This document shows positions 12,907 to 24,700 of a stretch of DNA of 64,000 nt, in pieces. This stretch comes from Strongyloides papillosus (lineage: Eukaryota > Nematoda > Chromadorea > Rhabditida > Strongyloididae): assembly GCA_005656395.1 (NCBI GenBank), contig SRSI01000011.1, forward strand, positions 1 to 64,000. Direction: 5' to 3'. The notes beneath the pieces are model-generated. The model was not told where the DNA came from. It did no database searches and saw only the letters and a program-made list of their open reading frames with translations. A program made the position numbers and the translations under genes. Position 1 is the first letter of the stretch; each line of letters starts with the position of its first letter.

Positions 12907-13792
12907 TTAGGTTGTCGCAAAAGTTCTGTCTTATTTTTTACGAAATTTTTAGATGATTATAATTTTAATAAGAAATATGTCTAATTTACAATATATTATC
13001 GAATATAATCTACAACTAGTCTCCATTAAGTAGCCACTTTATCGATTCCAGATGTGAAGAATTTCCCATTCTTTTTGAAGAAAGTTTCAAAAAAACCAAT
13101 ATTTGCCTTACCAATTTTACTAAAGTATCAACTATCCTAGAAGCTATGTAGAGATAAGGGTAAGTAGTGATTAGTTAGAGAAACATCTGAGGAATATGTT
13201 GTGTGCAAGAGAAATTCATAGCTTCTCTCATCCAAATTTTTTTGGGTCTTCAATGTCACATGCCGTCATATTGAAGAATAACATTTTTGTAATTTTTCGA
13301 ATTCCTTAATTTTTTTAGTATTTTTTTGTCTAATTTTTATAGGATTCTATAATAGAAGTCATTAAAAGTAGTTTGGAATTGATAGAATTTAAAAAAATCT
13401 TCATTGGAAGCTGAAGCCATACAAATGCATGCTTCATCTTCAAGATTCATTTCTTTGTCTTGAAACTTTGAGAACGAACTTTACATAGTTCTAACATTTA
13501 TTATATTTCTCCCTAATGCTACACAAAAATGTTTGGAAAGATCAGTTGTCATTTGTCTTAGTTGAAGCTTTTAGAAAATACAGTGTCAAAAATGACTTCT
13601 GACCACATCCATGTTTAGCAAAAGAAAATGTAGCATAGACGGTGTAACAAATTGTGATTACACGAATTTTAAAGTTAAGAAGTGGCACTATCTAATTATT
13701 ATAATAGCTTAATTTTATATCAATTGTGATTATATTTTTTAATGATTAAAAATGACCATAAAAAATACGACAGAACTTTTGCGACAACCTAA
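12907..13792 (-). mobile_element. Degenerate mariner element (TTAGGTTGTCGCAAAAG ends)
   Basis: Perfect-looking inverted ends TTAGGTTGTCGCAAAAGTTC at 12907 and 13792, flanked by TA on both sides (12905-12906, 13793-13794): the signature of Tc1/mariner insertion. At 886 bp it is shorter than a full mariner (about 1.3 kb). The minus strand keeps transposase scraps near the C-terminus (a segment reading TSGIDKVAT, then a stop, WRLVVDYI), matching the family's GI-K-L-x-x-RW-x-x-VVD-x-x-G-x-YI end, interrupted by many stops. It is non-autonomous and inserted into the second TTL duplication unit. Confidence 0.85.
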
Positions 13793-14450
13793 TATATCTT
13801 TATTTAGAGTTTTATCATTATAAAACTTTCTTAAAGTCTAATATCATTTCACAAAAATATTTTACAAGTATTAGGATATTTTTTTAATTTATTTTTTATT
13901 TAATTGAAAACATTTTTTAATAATTTTTTAAAATTTCAGAAACGCGCTTTAATATATCAAAGTTATTTTTATTTATATTTTGTTAACAAGCAAAATATTT
14001 TCAAAAGTAACAATTGGAAAATCATTACTTCTTTTTAATAGTTTGACGTTTTAGAAGATTTTAATATAATTTTATATGTCCAATCATTTTATCTCAAAAT
14101 ACTTAATACAAAAGAAGAAATTTAAAATTAGTAATAATTGGAAAAAAGAAAAACTTACTATAAAAAAATTTTAAGAATTACCGGTAGACAAGAATTTCAA
14201 TAATTTGTATTCATTAATGAGCTATAAGATTTACTTGAATTATCTTCAATTAAATAAGCGGTTATTAGAATAAAAGCTCTTAATAACTGAAAATTACTCA
14301 AATTGAATTTTTCTTATATTAAATACTTAAAGATCTTAAAATATGACTCATTTAAATATCAAAGATAAAATTCAATGGTGATTAAAAAAAATAAATAAAA
14401 TATTTTACACTCTATAAATAAATCCATTCTTTTTGTACAAAAAATTTTGT
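13793..14450. other. Flank of TTL unit 2 after the mariner
   Basis: The first 180 bp continue the homology to 9245-9420 interrupted by the mariner. From about 14230 it resembles the 3' flank seen after other TTL genes (15950-16100, 18560-18760). No gene recognised. Confidence 0.5.
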
Positions 14451-14935
14451 TCAACCATTAAGTATTCTATCAACGTTCACTAATTTTTCTAGGAATTAAG
14501 ATAGTTCCATTGCTCCTACATTAAAAAAGTGTGCTTTTTTACCTCTAGTCACGTATTTTTTAAGAATACCTTTGATAGATATTCTTGCAAAGCTATTTTT
14601 AAAGTTGTGTATGTATGAATAATTTTAAAATAAAAATCTTTTAAATAAACTGTTAGTTTTTACGTGGCTACTTTCAAGGTTTATAAAAAGTTTTTTTTCT
14701 TTCCAACAAGATGAAATAGAAGTTCATATTGTTTAAATTTAACGGAAATTGGTTTTCGTTCTTTTATGTAATTTTGACTATTTGATATTATGATAATAGC
14801 ACTCCTGTATTGAGAATATTGGCATCTTAAAAATCCTGTGACACCAACTAAATATCTTGAAAAGACATTGCGAGCTTCAATGGTTTTATAGAAAAAGATA
14901 GGCAAAAGCGTAGTAAATTTGTTAAAAATTATCAT
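14451..14935 (-). pseudogene. TTL pseudogene 7
   Basis: Exon 1 is open: MIIFNKFTTLLPIFFYKTIEA, YLVGVTGFLRC and LLFHLVGKKKNFL. It then runs into a stop where the other copies read KPC, because of a one-base shift, and the donor GTAAGT has become GAAAGT. Exon 2 shows FYFKIIHTY, so the second family Cys is Tyr. It shifts frame and resumes with ILKKYVTRGKKAHFFN and AMELS, followed by a stop in place of the usual Lys. Several independent lesions are present. The leader and core are still clearly TTL. Confidence 0.78.
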
Positions 14936-16149
14936 TTGAGAATTGTTTTGATAGTATTAAAATTTTTTTATTAAATACTGGAAGTTATTATGAAAAATCA
15001 TTACAATATTAGGTATTCAACCTTTAATATAAATTGAACTATAAAGCATAGATTAAATTTCTAGATTTTTTTATACTCTTTTCTTGCTCTCTGATTAAAA
15101 TTATAGAAATTACATATTTGCTAAACAAATCAATTATTGATTCAAATTATTACTATATAATGAAATATCATAATAGGAATAAAGATATACTCAAATTAAG
15201 AGATAATGATATTTTACATAGAAAATTATTAACTATTTATAAAAATATTTTTTGTAACAAAATTTTTTTTATTAAATTTTTTAATATCATTAATTTCTAA
15301 CAATGATATTTAATTCATTCTTTGTTAACAAATTTTATGACAACTATTTTATGTATATTTAATAATATTTTATGCAATTTTAACTGATAATATTGATATC
15401 AGATATTTGTTTACTTCATTATATTACTTTAACATAAAATTTAATAATAACCAGCATGAATCTCTCTAAATTTTATCAGTTTCTTAATTTATGGATATGT
15501 TCTGCTCTTATTTGTTAGAAAAACTTAATTTACTACTGTATTTTTGCTTTACGAATTGATATTTTATAATTTATTTATTTATTAGATGAAATCGTTTGTT
15601 ATAAAGTTCTTTCAGATTTTGGGAGAAAAAATAACTGATCTAGAATTATTAATATTTGTGAAAAAGCATAACAATAATTTAATAAAAAATATAATAGAAT
15701 AGTGATTGTTTCTACAGTAGAAAGTCATATTAAAGGTCGTCCATATAACAATTTACACGGCATATCTTTTTATTTCAAATTACTTTGTTTAAGAAGAACA
15801 AAATTCAGAATTATTAACATATACCTTTAAAGAAGATTTATAATGTAAAAAGGAGTTACTGTAATCTAATAAAGTACAGTATTTTTAGCAATTAATATTA
15901 ACTAAAACCTGTATTGTGAATTCTAATTTGCTTAAATTAAAGTCGACAAGTTATTAGAATAGAAATCAAAAATGAACTAGATCAAATTCTCTATATGTTG
16001 TCCAAAATATAGAGCTTAGCAATATAATTCCTTTATTTACTAAAAATAAAAGTACATGGTGATTTAAAACGAAATAAATGCAAAATTACTACATTTTTAT
16101 ATTTACTCTATTTGTTTTCTGAAATCTCTTTTATTTAACCATGATTAAT
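14936..16149. other. Spacer before TTL-4
   Basis: No gene. From about 15780 to 16110 it is homologous to 18380-18770 (shared TTTTTATTTCAAA, CTAGATCAAATTCT and TATAATTTATT-like stretches), so TTL-4 and TTL-5 are neighbouring duplication units. A 60-codon plus-strand open frame at 15118 has no features and is not called. Confidence 0.5.
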
Positions 16150-16629
16150 TCACCGTAGATAAATCACTGTTCCGTATTGCTTGGATAATTCTATCTTTCC
16201 TAAGTTATAATATCTTAAATGTTGACGTATTCTGACAAAACTTGGAGGAATACGTTTGACAACTACTTTTGCGAAAAATGGATGTATATGTTTTGTACAA
16301 GTATGAATAATTTTAACATAAAGAGCTTACAAATAAATTATTAATTTTTTTATTGATTACTTACAAGGTTTATATAATCTTCTAATACTTCCACCAAGAT
16401 GAAATTGTACTCCTATATATGCGATATTCCTAGCGATGAAATTTTTTTCTACCCTAGCACGAGAATTATCGGATATTACAATAAGAGTATTTCTTTTATT
16501 AGGATATCTACATGTCAGACCTCCTTCAACACCAGTTGAATATATCTTAAATGGATTAAGACGAAATGCTTCTGCGATTCCATAGATAACAATAATTAAA
16601 GGTATTATGAATGATTTAAAAATGACCAT
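16150..16629 (-). CDS. Transthyretin-like secreted protein TTL-4
   Basis: Predicted 146-aa TTL protein, exons 16365-16629 and 16150-16325, intron 39 nt (GTAAGT...TTGTAAG). The leader is MVIFKSFIIPLIIVIYGIAEA. YSTGVEGGLTCRYPNKRN is nearly identical to TTL-5, showing a recent common origin. VQFHLGGSIRRLYKP ends exon 1. Exon 2 reads SLYVKIIHTC (Cys 2), KRIPPSFVRIRQ and GKIELSKQYG. The AGTATTTAAAG motif lies 35 nt before the ATG. Confidence 0.84.
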
Positions 16630-16663
16630 TTATAAATGTTTGATTAATGTTGAAAAAAAGTTA

Positions 16664-16674
16664 CTTTAAATACT
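16664..16674 (-). promoter_or_regulatory. TATA-like motif of TTL-4
   Basis: AGTATTTAAAG on the minus strand, 35 nt before the ATG at 16629. Confidence 0.45.
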
Positions 16675-17635
16675 GGAATTTATCATACGGAATATTGAAA
16701 ATAAATATTCCAACATTAATAAATACAACTATAGAAAAAGGCAGACTTTTTAATAACATTTTTGCAGAAAACTAAACCAATTTAAACATTGTTGAAATCT
16801 GATATTTATGAAATAGATCAAAGTTTGGTTTAATTTATTATCATTATACAGAGCATAGTAATAGCAAAAAATATTCACAACAGAAAGTTGGAAATGTTCT
16901 GAATCTATATTTGTATTTATGTAATAAGTGTAAACCCTAGAGAAGTTTGAGTCAAAGGAATACCAAAAAAAAGAGGAGAACATAACTAGGAGGCACAATA
17001 TAAAGGGCATACTTTTTAAATTTATCATTATCTTTACTTTTTATATATGTTGTAACAGACAACACATATTATTTTATATATTTCACATTTGTCTTAAATA
17101 AAATTTTGAGCAAAACCTTAAGTGTTATTTATTATATTTGGGACCTCTTTAGGGGTTCCCCAGGATCCATCTGGATTACATTACATAAGCAATGGCAAAC
17201 GTTTTATGACAATCAAAATTTCTGAAAGAGATTTCTAATAATATCATTTTTAATTGTTTGATCTTTATTTATAAAAATTCGGTTATTTTATTCTGGTTCT
17301 AAAAGTAATTTAGAAAAAAAACTATAATCATCGTTATATTTTACTAATTTTTATCTATTTAGTCATTTATTAAATTACAAAATGTATTGTTTTTAATATT
17401 ATTAATTGAAAAGTTTTTTTTATTATGTAACATAATTTTATAAAAAAGCATATATTTATTTGACTACTTTTTCCCTGAATTATTATATTTACCAGACAAA
17501 AATACTCTTTATTATGTTGTCAAAAATTCCAAAAGTACTTTTTAATATATTTGTTTAAAACAAAACAACAACCTGGTCATAAGAAGATAAAAGAAAAAAA
17601 TTGTAGAATATATAATTTTACAAATAGAAAAATAC
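16675..17635. other. Spacer with higher-complexity island at 16930-17230
   Basis: No gene recognised. The part 16930-17230 is less AT-rich than its surroundings and holds TGTTGTAAC (17049), an AATAAA (17098) and a GGGACCTC-type stretch near 17150. It could be an old LTR fragment, but I could not find a partner copy or target duplication. Confidence 0.3.
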
Positions 17636-18353
17636 TTTTACAGGGTTATTTAGAAATATATCGCAAGTATTTCAAAATATATATTTTCTATTTGGTAATA
17701 TGTCGCAATTATTTAAAAATATATATTAAGTATTTTAAAATATATCGCAAGTATTTATTAATATATCCTTAACTTTTTCCATTATATTTTTTAAAAAAAA
17801 ATAAATTAATTATTTACAATAAAAAAAATAAACTTAAATAAATGCTATTCCAGAAAATGCATGATCCAAAAAAACCTGCATATGTTGATAGTAGTTAGAA
17901 AATTGAAGTTCTTCGTTCATTGTTTCGATTACTTGATCCACTCTTGAAATAATTTGGTCTTGATTTGTTACTCGCCCTGGTACTGAACAATAACGGGCTT
18001 TGAGAGTACGAAAATCTTCCATAATTAGATTCAGAGCAGGACTATGTGCTGGCAAAAATTGATAGCGTGAAACTTTTGTTTAGGATATTTTTAATGATGA
18101 AACTTATCATTATCTTTGATAATCGTACGAATACTATATTTACCATTATTAAACTAGTGAAAAACTTATCAAGAAACTTAACTAAACGTTGAGAAATTAC
18201 TGCTTTCAACAGCCATTGAATATATATTAATAAATATTAAGTATATATTTCTAAATAATAGCGATATATTTTAATATAATGAGGATATATTTTTAAATAA
18301 AAACGACATATTTTTAAATACTTGCGATATATTTCCAAATAACCCTGTAAAAG
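17636..18353 (-). mobile_element. IS630/Tc1-type element with long composite inverted repeats
   Basis: Two arms of about 130 bp face each other: 17636-17766 and 18222-18353, beginning TTTTACAGGGTTATTT. Each arm is built from imperfect tandem copies of a roughly 24-bp unit around AAATATATCGCAAGTATT. Between them the minus strand encodes the C-terminal end of a DDE transposase (17834-18055 and a little upstream), so this is a protein-coding element rather than a simple foldback. The inserted DNA separates the spacers of the TTL-4 and TTL-5 units. The outer boundary and target duplication are not clear; similarity may extend about 40 bp outward. Confidence 0.7.
17834..18073 (-). pseudogene. DDE transposase C-terminal fragment (IS630/Tc1-like)
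   Basis: It reads RYQFLPAHSPALN, then MEDFRTLKARYC and, near the end, NYYQHMQVFLDHAF. This matches the end of IS630/Tc1-type (DDE_3) transposases, where LP-x-(Y/H)-SP-x-LNPIE carries the third catalytic acid and a (F/Y)YRHM-like motif follows. Here the usual NPIE reads NLIMED, so the catalytic Glu is displaced. Upstream of 18073 all frames are full of stops and the catalytic first two-thirds are gone. Dead. Confidence 0.7.
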
Positions 18354-18772
18354 AATTTTATATAATATTTTACAATGAATATTTTTTTATTTCAAACTAC
18401 TTTTTTTAAGGAGTACAAATGAGAGATTACATACCGTATACATCTAAAGAAATTTTATGCCGTACTCGTCGAGTGTTAATGTGATCTAATATAGTACAAT
18501 AATTTAATAATTGGTAATAATTTAAAATTGCGTTGGAAATTCTAATTAGCTTAAATTTAAATAGACAGGCTATTAGAATAAAGGCTTTCGATGACTTTAA
18601 ACTGAAAATGAGCTAGATCAAATTCTTTGTTTGTTATATACAATATGAAATCTTAACATTATGGCTTTCTTATTTATCATTAATAGAAGTTCATGATAAT
18701 TTTAAATAGAATAATTTTAAAACTATTATATTTATTATATTTGTGAAGTCGTTATATTTAATCATAATATAT
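18354..18772. other. Spacer downstream of TTL-5
   Basis: Homologous to 15780-16110, the flank of TTL-4. No gene. Confidence 0.5.
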
Positions 18773-19255
18773 TCATTGTAGGTTTACAAATGTTCCTGAA
18801 AGTCGGGATAGTTCTATCTTTTTTAGATTAAAATATCTCACCCGTCTATTGCTTTTGTTAATACATTCCCATGGAATACGCATGACAAATATTCTTACAA
18901 GAAAAGGATTTTTAGATAACGTGCAAGTATGAATAATTTTAGCATAAAGCGCTTACAAACAAGTTATTAGCCATTTATTTGATAACTTACTAGGTCTACG
19001 AAAACTTCTTGTTTTTCCAACAAGACGGTATTTCACTCCTAAATGTGCTATTGTTCTAGCGACAATCTTTTTTTCTAACCCAGGATGCGGACTATGGGAT
19101 ATCACAATAAGAGCATTTCTTTTATTGGGATATCTACACGTTAGACCTCCTTCAACTCCAGTTGAATATGTCATAAAATAATTAAAGCGATAAGCTTTAA
19201 TAGTTTTATAGGCATAAAAAATTAAAAGTATTAAAAATGTTTTAAAAATAACCAT
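18773..19255 (-). CDS. Transthyretin-like secreted protein TTL-5
   Basis: Predicted 147-aa TTL protein, exons 18991-19255 and 18773-18951, intron 39 nt. The leader is MVIFKTFLILLIFYAYKTIKA. TYSTGVEGGLTCRYPNKRN matches TTL-4. VKYRLVGKTRSFRRP ends exon 1. Exon 2 reads TLYAKIIHTC (Cys 2), MRIPWECINKSNRR, then KKIELSRLSG. An extra Cys in exon 2 (WEC) could leave an unpaired thiol. ATTTAAATAC lies at 19287-19296, 32 nt before the ATG. Confidence 0.84.
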
Positions 19256-19286
19256 TAAAAATGTTCTATTATTGTTAAAAATAATT

Positions 19287-19296
19287 ATTTAAATAC
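19287..19296 (-). promoter_or_regulatory. TATA-like motif of TTL-5
   Basis: GTATTTAAAT on the minus strand, 32 nt before the ATG at 19255. Confidence 0.4.
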
Positions 19297-19909
19297 AGAA
19301 AATAACCACACAATGTTTAAATAAATAGATGTTTGAATTTTAATGTAACAAAAATTATAGAACAGGCATTAAAAAATTTGAAAAATTCGGTTTTAATGAA
19401 ATAAATATCATCATTATAAATATCAGATATTTATGCACAGATCTAATTTTAATCCAATATACTATTGTTTAATAAAGATACATGGTAGCAATAAAATATT
19501 TTTAATTAAAAAACTAGAAATACTTTACATAAATTACGTTTATTTATAAAATAAATTTTCATCAATTATTTAAAAAATTCATATTTTGAAAAGAATCATT
19601 AAATCAATTTTATTGATTTATTAATTTTTTTGGTACAAATATTTGATTCATTTTTTACTAATATATTTTAGGTTAACCATATTGTGTGCTTTTAAGCATA
19701 TTTTATGCAATTTAATCAATGAATAGTATTTGTAATTATTAAAATTTATCGTTTTAATTAATTAGAAGGATATTCAAAAATGTAGATATAAATATCTTTA
19801 TATTTTATTAATTATTAACTTTATTAAATCAAATTAAGTACTATTTGTTTCCGATTTTACTACTGAAAAGTATATTACTAATGATTAATTTTTATTTTAC
19901 GAAATAATA

Positions 19910-20520
19910 TACAGGGTGGTCCATCTAATTTTTACCAGACATTTGCATATATATATCTCCGCGCACAGATAAGCTACGAACATGATATTGTAATCATTTT
20001 GTAGCTGAACTATATGCCATCCTAAATCTACTGACATATCAACAAAATGTGTATTCTAGGCGAAGGTATGGGTTTTCGAAATTTAGATACATTTTTCAAC
20101 TTTTATTAACTGTAACTTTTTTATATGAAAAGATTTTTTTATAATTGTTGCAGACTCTGAAAGTACAGAGTCTTTTGTACTAATCTCTAAAATTTTATAA
20201 AAATTGAAGTTCGGCAACTATGTTAAATTTTTAAATAAAAGTTAAAAATCTTGATTTTTTCCAAAAAATCGATGTTTTTTAAGAATAAAATTTTAATCAG
20301 GTAGTTTTTAAAAATTTTTATTGATATTCTGATAGAGTAAGCGAAGCTCTATCAAATAAGTATATGACCGTTCAGAGCCGTTGACTTTGAAAGAAGTTAT
20401 GATTTGCCAAAATCGACTTTTTGACACTTTCCTTTGAAAGTTAAAATACAAATAATACTTTCCCCGATTTTTACGGTATTCTAATAGCAATAATAACACT
20501 ACTTATCTATATTAGTTTAC
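19910..20520. repeat. Unclassified higher-complexity repeat-like block
   Basis: It starts near an ACAGGGTGGTCCATC string, which looks like a transposon end, and runs about 600 bp with clearly higher GC and fewer homopolymers than its flanks. Inside are short hairpins (GATAGAG and CTCTATC around 20332-20356). There is no open frame of note and I found no opposing terminus in the window, so the class is unknown. The flanks 19297-19909 and 20521-21622 show no gene. Confidence 0.4.
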
Positions 20521-21622
20521 AGATTATTACTTGTTTGTTCATAGATTGTCTAAAGAACTGAAATATTCTTTATCACCCAAATTCAAGAAAAAAATAATTT
20601 TTCTAATACTTTCACACCATTTACTATTATTTTATAATATTTTGTATAAATATTACTCTGAAAGAACAATTATATAATGAAAATTGTCATGTTAAATATA
20701 ACAAAATAAATATTACAACACGGAAGTAAGAGGAACCACAAAGCAAAGAGTACTTTTATGTTTTTATTACTTCCTTTTTGTTGTTTATTATTTAAATTTA
20801 AGCATTATAAAAATCAGATATCTATTAATTTAAAAAAAAAGTTGCTTATTACAGAATTATCTTTTATTTTTATATTTTCAACTAACAGGATTAAATGATT
20901 TCCACATAATAGTAAAAAGAAAACAATAAAAAAAATCAGAATTATTACTTTTATTAATAAAGTTAAATTTTTATTATATAAAATAAAATCTGGCGTCTAG
21001 ACCCCTAAAATTATATACAATAAGTAAATGAATAATTAGAAAATTAAAACATGAAGATTTCATAAAATGCGCACAAGTGAAAAATTCCGGATATATATAA
21101 AATCTTTGTTTATAGCCTGGGGTGTAAACTCTAGGTAGCAACGTTTGTATTATATGTACGATGTACATGGAATACAACTATAATAATCATTTTAAAATGC
21201 TTTTATATAACATTTTATACTTAAAATTTTGTATCAAAATACTTTAATCACAAGAGTAACAAAATTAAAAAATTACTAACAGTTGACACTAGAAATTATT
21301 ATATTGTATAAAACCCGGCAAATGTTTTATCAAATAACAAATGTATTGATAACTACTATCAGATATTGATTCATGTTGCAAAATTTAGCAAACTTTTATT
21401 AAAATGAAAAAGTCATTGGGATGAAATACAAACACACGAAAACCAAATACTAATATGATTAATCTCTTTTTAACTTATGTATAAACATAGATATCATCAA
21501 TTTCATTTATTTATGTATCATAGATAAAAGTAAATGATGATTTAAAAAAGAAATAAATATAAAATTACTTTATAGTTGAGTTTTTTTGTTCTCATAAATT
21601 CTTTTATTTAAACTTAATTTAA

Positions 21623-22106
21623 TTACCTTAAGTGTACCAATTTTCCAGGAAGATTGTACAGTTCTACTGTTTTTATGTTTAAAGGTTTTCCTTTTTTTAA
21701 CCCTTTTTTAATAAACTCTTTGGGAATAGCTCTAATATAAACTCTATAGTAATTTAGACTTCGAAATCCCGTGCAAGCATGAAAAATTTTTAAATAGATA
21801 TCTTACAAACAAATTATTAGTATTAAATAACGACTTACAAGGTCTGTTTAAATATCTTCTAGTCCATCCAGTTAGAGAAAAACTTGATCCATAATATATG
21901 GTTGTCCTGGCAATGTCTTTTCCTTTTTTCATAAGTTCGGGGCTTTCAGATAGCACAACGAAAGCTTTCTTTGCACTATTTAATTTACATATTAATCGCC
22001 CGGTAACGCTAACCGTATATGTATTTAATGGCCAGTGATAACGACGACCTTCAATAGTTTTATAAATGAAAATAATTAAAAGTACTATAAAAACTTTAAA
22101 ATTCAT
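21623..22106 (-). CDS. Transthyretin-like secreted protein TTL-6
   Basis: Predicted 148-aa TTL protein, exons 21839-22106 and 21623-21801, intron 37 nt. The frame is open to 22166, but the ATG at 22106 is preferred: it places the signal peptide (MNFKVFIVLLIIFIYKTIEG) at the N-terminus and has a TATA-like AGTATTTATAGA 37 nt upstream, as in the paralogues. YTVSVTGRLIC has Cys 1 and SFSLTGWTRRY ends exon 1. Exon 2 reads YIYLKIFHAC (Cys 2), AIPKEFIKKGLKKGK and TVELYNLPGK. The Lys/Gly-rich insert before the last strand is longer than in the neighbours. Confidence 0.83.
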
Positions 22107-22142
22107 AATTTGAAAATGAAACAATAATGTTGGAAATGAATT

Positions 22143-22154
22143 TCTATAAATACT
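22143..22154 (-). promoter_or_regulatory. TATA-like motif of TTL-6
   Basis: AGTATTTATAGA on the minus strand, 37 nt before the ATG chosen for TTL-6. It lies inside the longer open frame and so argues against the upstream start. Confidence 0.45.
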
Positions 22155-23417
22155 AAAATTTATCATGTAAACTGTTACAAAATAAATATTTTAACAATAA
22201 AGTAAGAATAACCATAAAACAAAAATTACTATTTTATAAATTTATTACTTCCTTTTTGTTGTTTATTATTTAAGTTTAAACATTATATAAATCAGATATT
22301 AATTAAATCAACTAAAATTTAATTTAGAACTATTTGATGAAGCTTGGTAATAACAAAAAAATATTTAATATAAGTAGTTGAAAATATTCTTAATTATCAT
22401 ATTTATATAATTTATAACTATTTATAAAGTCTGAATTTTGTAATAAAATTTTTCAACGTACTTAATTTTTATGTACTCTTGTATAGTTAGTTTTTTCTTG
22501 AGAAACTTTACATTAGCAATATATATGTATTAAATTATATTTTCTGCAATTTCAGATATTTGTATTAGAAATTGGATTATACAATTCTGACAATTTATAA
22601 TGAAAATTAAAAAGAACAGATATGAAGATATTTTACTAATTTATGTTTACTAATCTTATAAACCCTGCAAATGTTAGAAATAAAAAGATCAACTCAATAA
22701 CAACTTCTTCGAAACATCGCCTACTTTACCAATACACAAAATATATAGTATACAGAATAGCATACTCTAATCACTATCACATTCTTAATGAAATAATATG
22801 CATATTGTTTCGTGATTTATAACAATTACTATTATTCAATAAAAATTTTAAGTTTAAACATTAATTGTTCTATAATTGTTGAACCAGAAAACTTTTCTAG
22901 GCTTTTATGATCTATTGAAATAATAATAATTTTATTCAGTTAAAAATATGTATCTAGAACTATTTAACAATGAATTAAACATATTCGATAATTACGTCGA
23001 TGTTATTTCGGAATAATATTACACAATAACTTGGTTTTTTAAGTCAATTTAAATTGTAATTTAAAGAATTTCTTTGTTCAATTTTCTAGAATTTCAGGAA
23101 TAAGCTTTAACATTTCATGATTACTTTTTATTTTTATATTTTTCGATAGCAAAACGTATTTCATAAGACAACAAAAGAAAACTGTATGAAAAATAAAATC
23201 GATATTTATAAAAATGGAAGAAAATTATAAAAACATTTTTTATAACCGTTCATGCATAGTACAAATTTATTGAAAAAACAGAAAACGTTAAAAATAAAAA
23301 TTGTGAACACCCAGAAAAGAGTTGAATTGTATCGAATAAAAAAACTAAAGTAAAATCATGTATCTCTTTTAATAAGAAAAAAATTGTGATCATCGATCAC
23401 CTATAAAAAAACATATA
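22155..23417. other. Spacer between TTL-6 and the mariner
   Basis: No gene. The stretch 22670-23130 is a distant relative of the 9010-9420 flank (AAATAAA, ATCAACTC, CGCCTAC and a long AATTTCAG near 23090), i.e. part of an older TTL unit. Confidence 0.4.
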
Positions 23418-24700
23418 TTAGGTTGTCCGGAATGAAATGAGCTTTTTTTACCCTAATTTTTAAATACACATAACTTTTTTAAAAATAAATATTTTTATTC
23501 AAAATAAGAACCATTACAATCTACACATTGTTGCCAACGATATATGAGCTTATTGATTTTATTTACATAGAAATCCGGATTTCTAGATTCAATGAAAGCT
23601 TCGAGGGCAGTTTTTATGTCCTCATCGTTCATGAAGACTTTCTCCGTTAAGAAGTTGTTAAGATGTTTGAAAAAGTGGTGATTTGTTGGAGAAAAGTCAG
23701 GTTAATATAGCGGGTAAGGCAGAGTTTTATATCCTAATTCGCACAATTTCTGGAGAGTCATTTTTGAAACGTGTGGTTTTGCATTATCGTGAAGAAGAAT
23801 GAGCCCTTTTCTGTTGACTACAGTGGGTCTTTTTTGAGACAATTTCTGGTGCATTTTTTCAATAAGTTAACAGTAGGATACAGAATCAATACTTTTATCA
23901 GGTTTCAAAAACTCATAGTGAATAATTCCTGCAGAAGACCACTAAACAGATACTATAAGCTTCTTTGAGAATAGTTGAGTTTCGGGAACTGTTTCGGTGT
24001 TTCATCTTTGTCCAACCATTGGCCAGATCTTTTACGATTGTCGTAGAGAATCTATTTTCCCTCACAAGTAATAAGACGATCAAAAAATGGGTCATTTTTG
24101 TTGCTCAAAATGAGGGAAGAACAAACCTCATAACGACGTAATTTTTGATAGTCGTTTAATTCGTGAGGTATCCATTTGTCGAGCTTTTTCGTCTTTCCTA
24201 TCTTCTTTAAATGATCAAAAATAGTTGTTTTGGATACATTTAACTTCTCTGCAAGTTCTCTAACGGTTGCGCGTGGATTGGCTTCAACAGCTTTCCGTAA
24301 TTCATTATTATTAAGAATAGTCTCAGGTCTTCCACGCTCTTCGTTCTCAAGGTCTTCACTGCCTTCTCTGAATTTTTTAAACCATCTCTTTACAGTTGCA
24401 TGAGAGACAAGATCTTCGCCGAAAGTTTCATTAATTTCTTGAGTTGTTTTTGCGGCATTAGTACCGCGTTTGAACTCGTATAGCATAATAGCACGAATAT
24501 CATGTTTTGACAGCATTGTTTGTTTTTAAAATAAGATGATGATAAACAGAGCTCATGGCAATGATATATATCATCGTGTAGAGAAGATTTAGGAGGATCT
24601 AACAGTTTGTTTTTAATACCAAAATATAGCCAATCACTTGAGAAAACGCACGTCAAACAACGGGCATTAAAAAAAGCTCATCTCATTCCGGACAACCTAA
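23418..24700 (-). mobile_element. Full-length mariner element (1283 bp)
   Basis: Inverted ends TTAGGTTGTCCGGAATGA continue to GAGCTTTTTTTA with one mismatch in about 31 bp. They are flanked by TA at 23416-23417 and 24701-24702. The length and single minus-strand transposase are typical of mariner. Only one mismatch between the ends and an open first half of the transposase point to a fairly young copy, now inactivated. Confidence 0.93.
23470..24516 (-). pseudogene. Mariner transposase pseudogene
   Basis: The 154-residue N-terminal part (24516-24055) is intact. It carries the first helix-turn-helix (ATVKRWFKKFREG), the linker GRPE, a second HTH around TVRELAEKLNVSKTTIFDHL, and the mariner WIPHELN motif. 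At the first catalytic position the usual T-x-D-E-K-W reads TCEGK followed by TAG (24052-24054), so the catalytic Asp is Glu and the Trp is a stop. The frame continues beyond (LYDNRKRSGQWLDKDETPK) with further stops and frameshifts. Family scraps of the last third (KSGFLCK and neighbours) persist to about 23520. Non-functional. Confidence 0.9.

Noticed and set aside
17040..17160. Possible solo LTR (TGTTGTAAC start, AATAAA, then GGGACC)
   Set aside because: No second copy in the window, no matching ends and no target duplication. Mentioned in the spacer entry only.
24390..24656. 88-codon minus-strand frame overlapping the mariner transposase start
   Set aside because: It is in a different frame from the transposase, which has clear HTH motifs. 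The overlap is coincidental.
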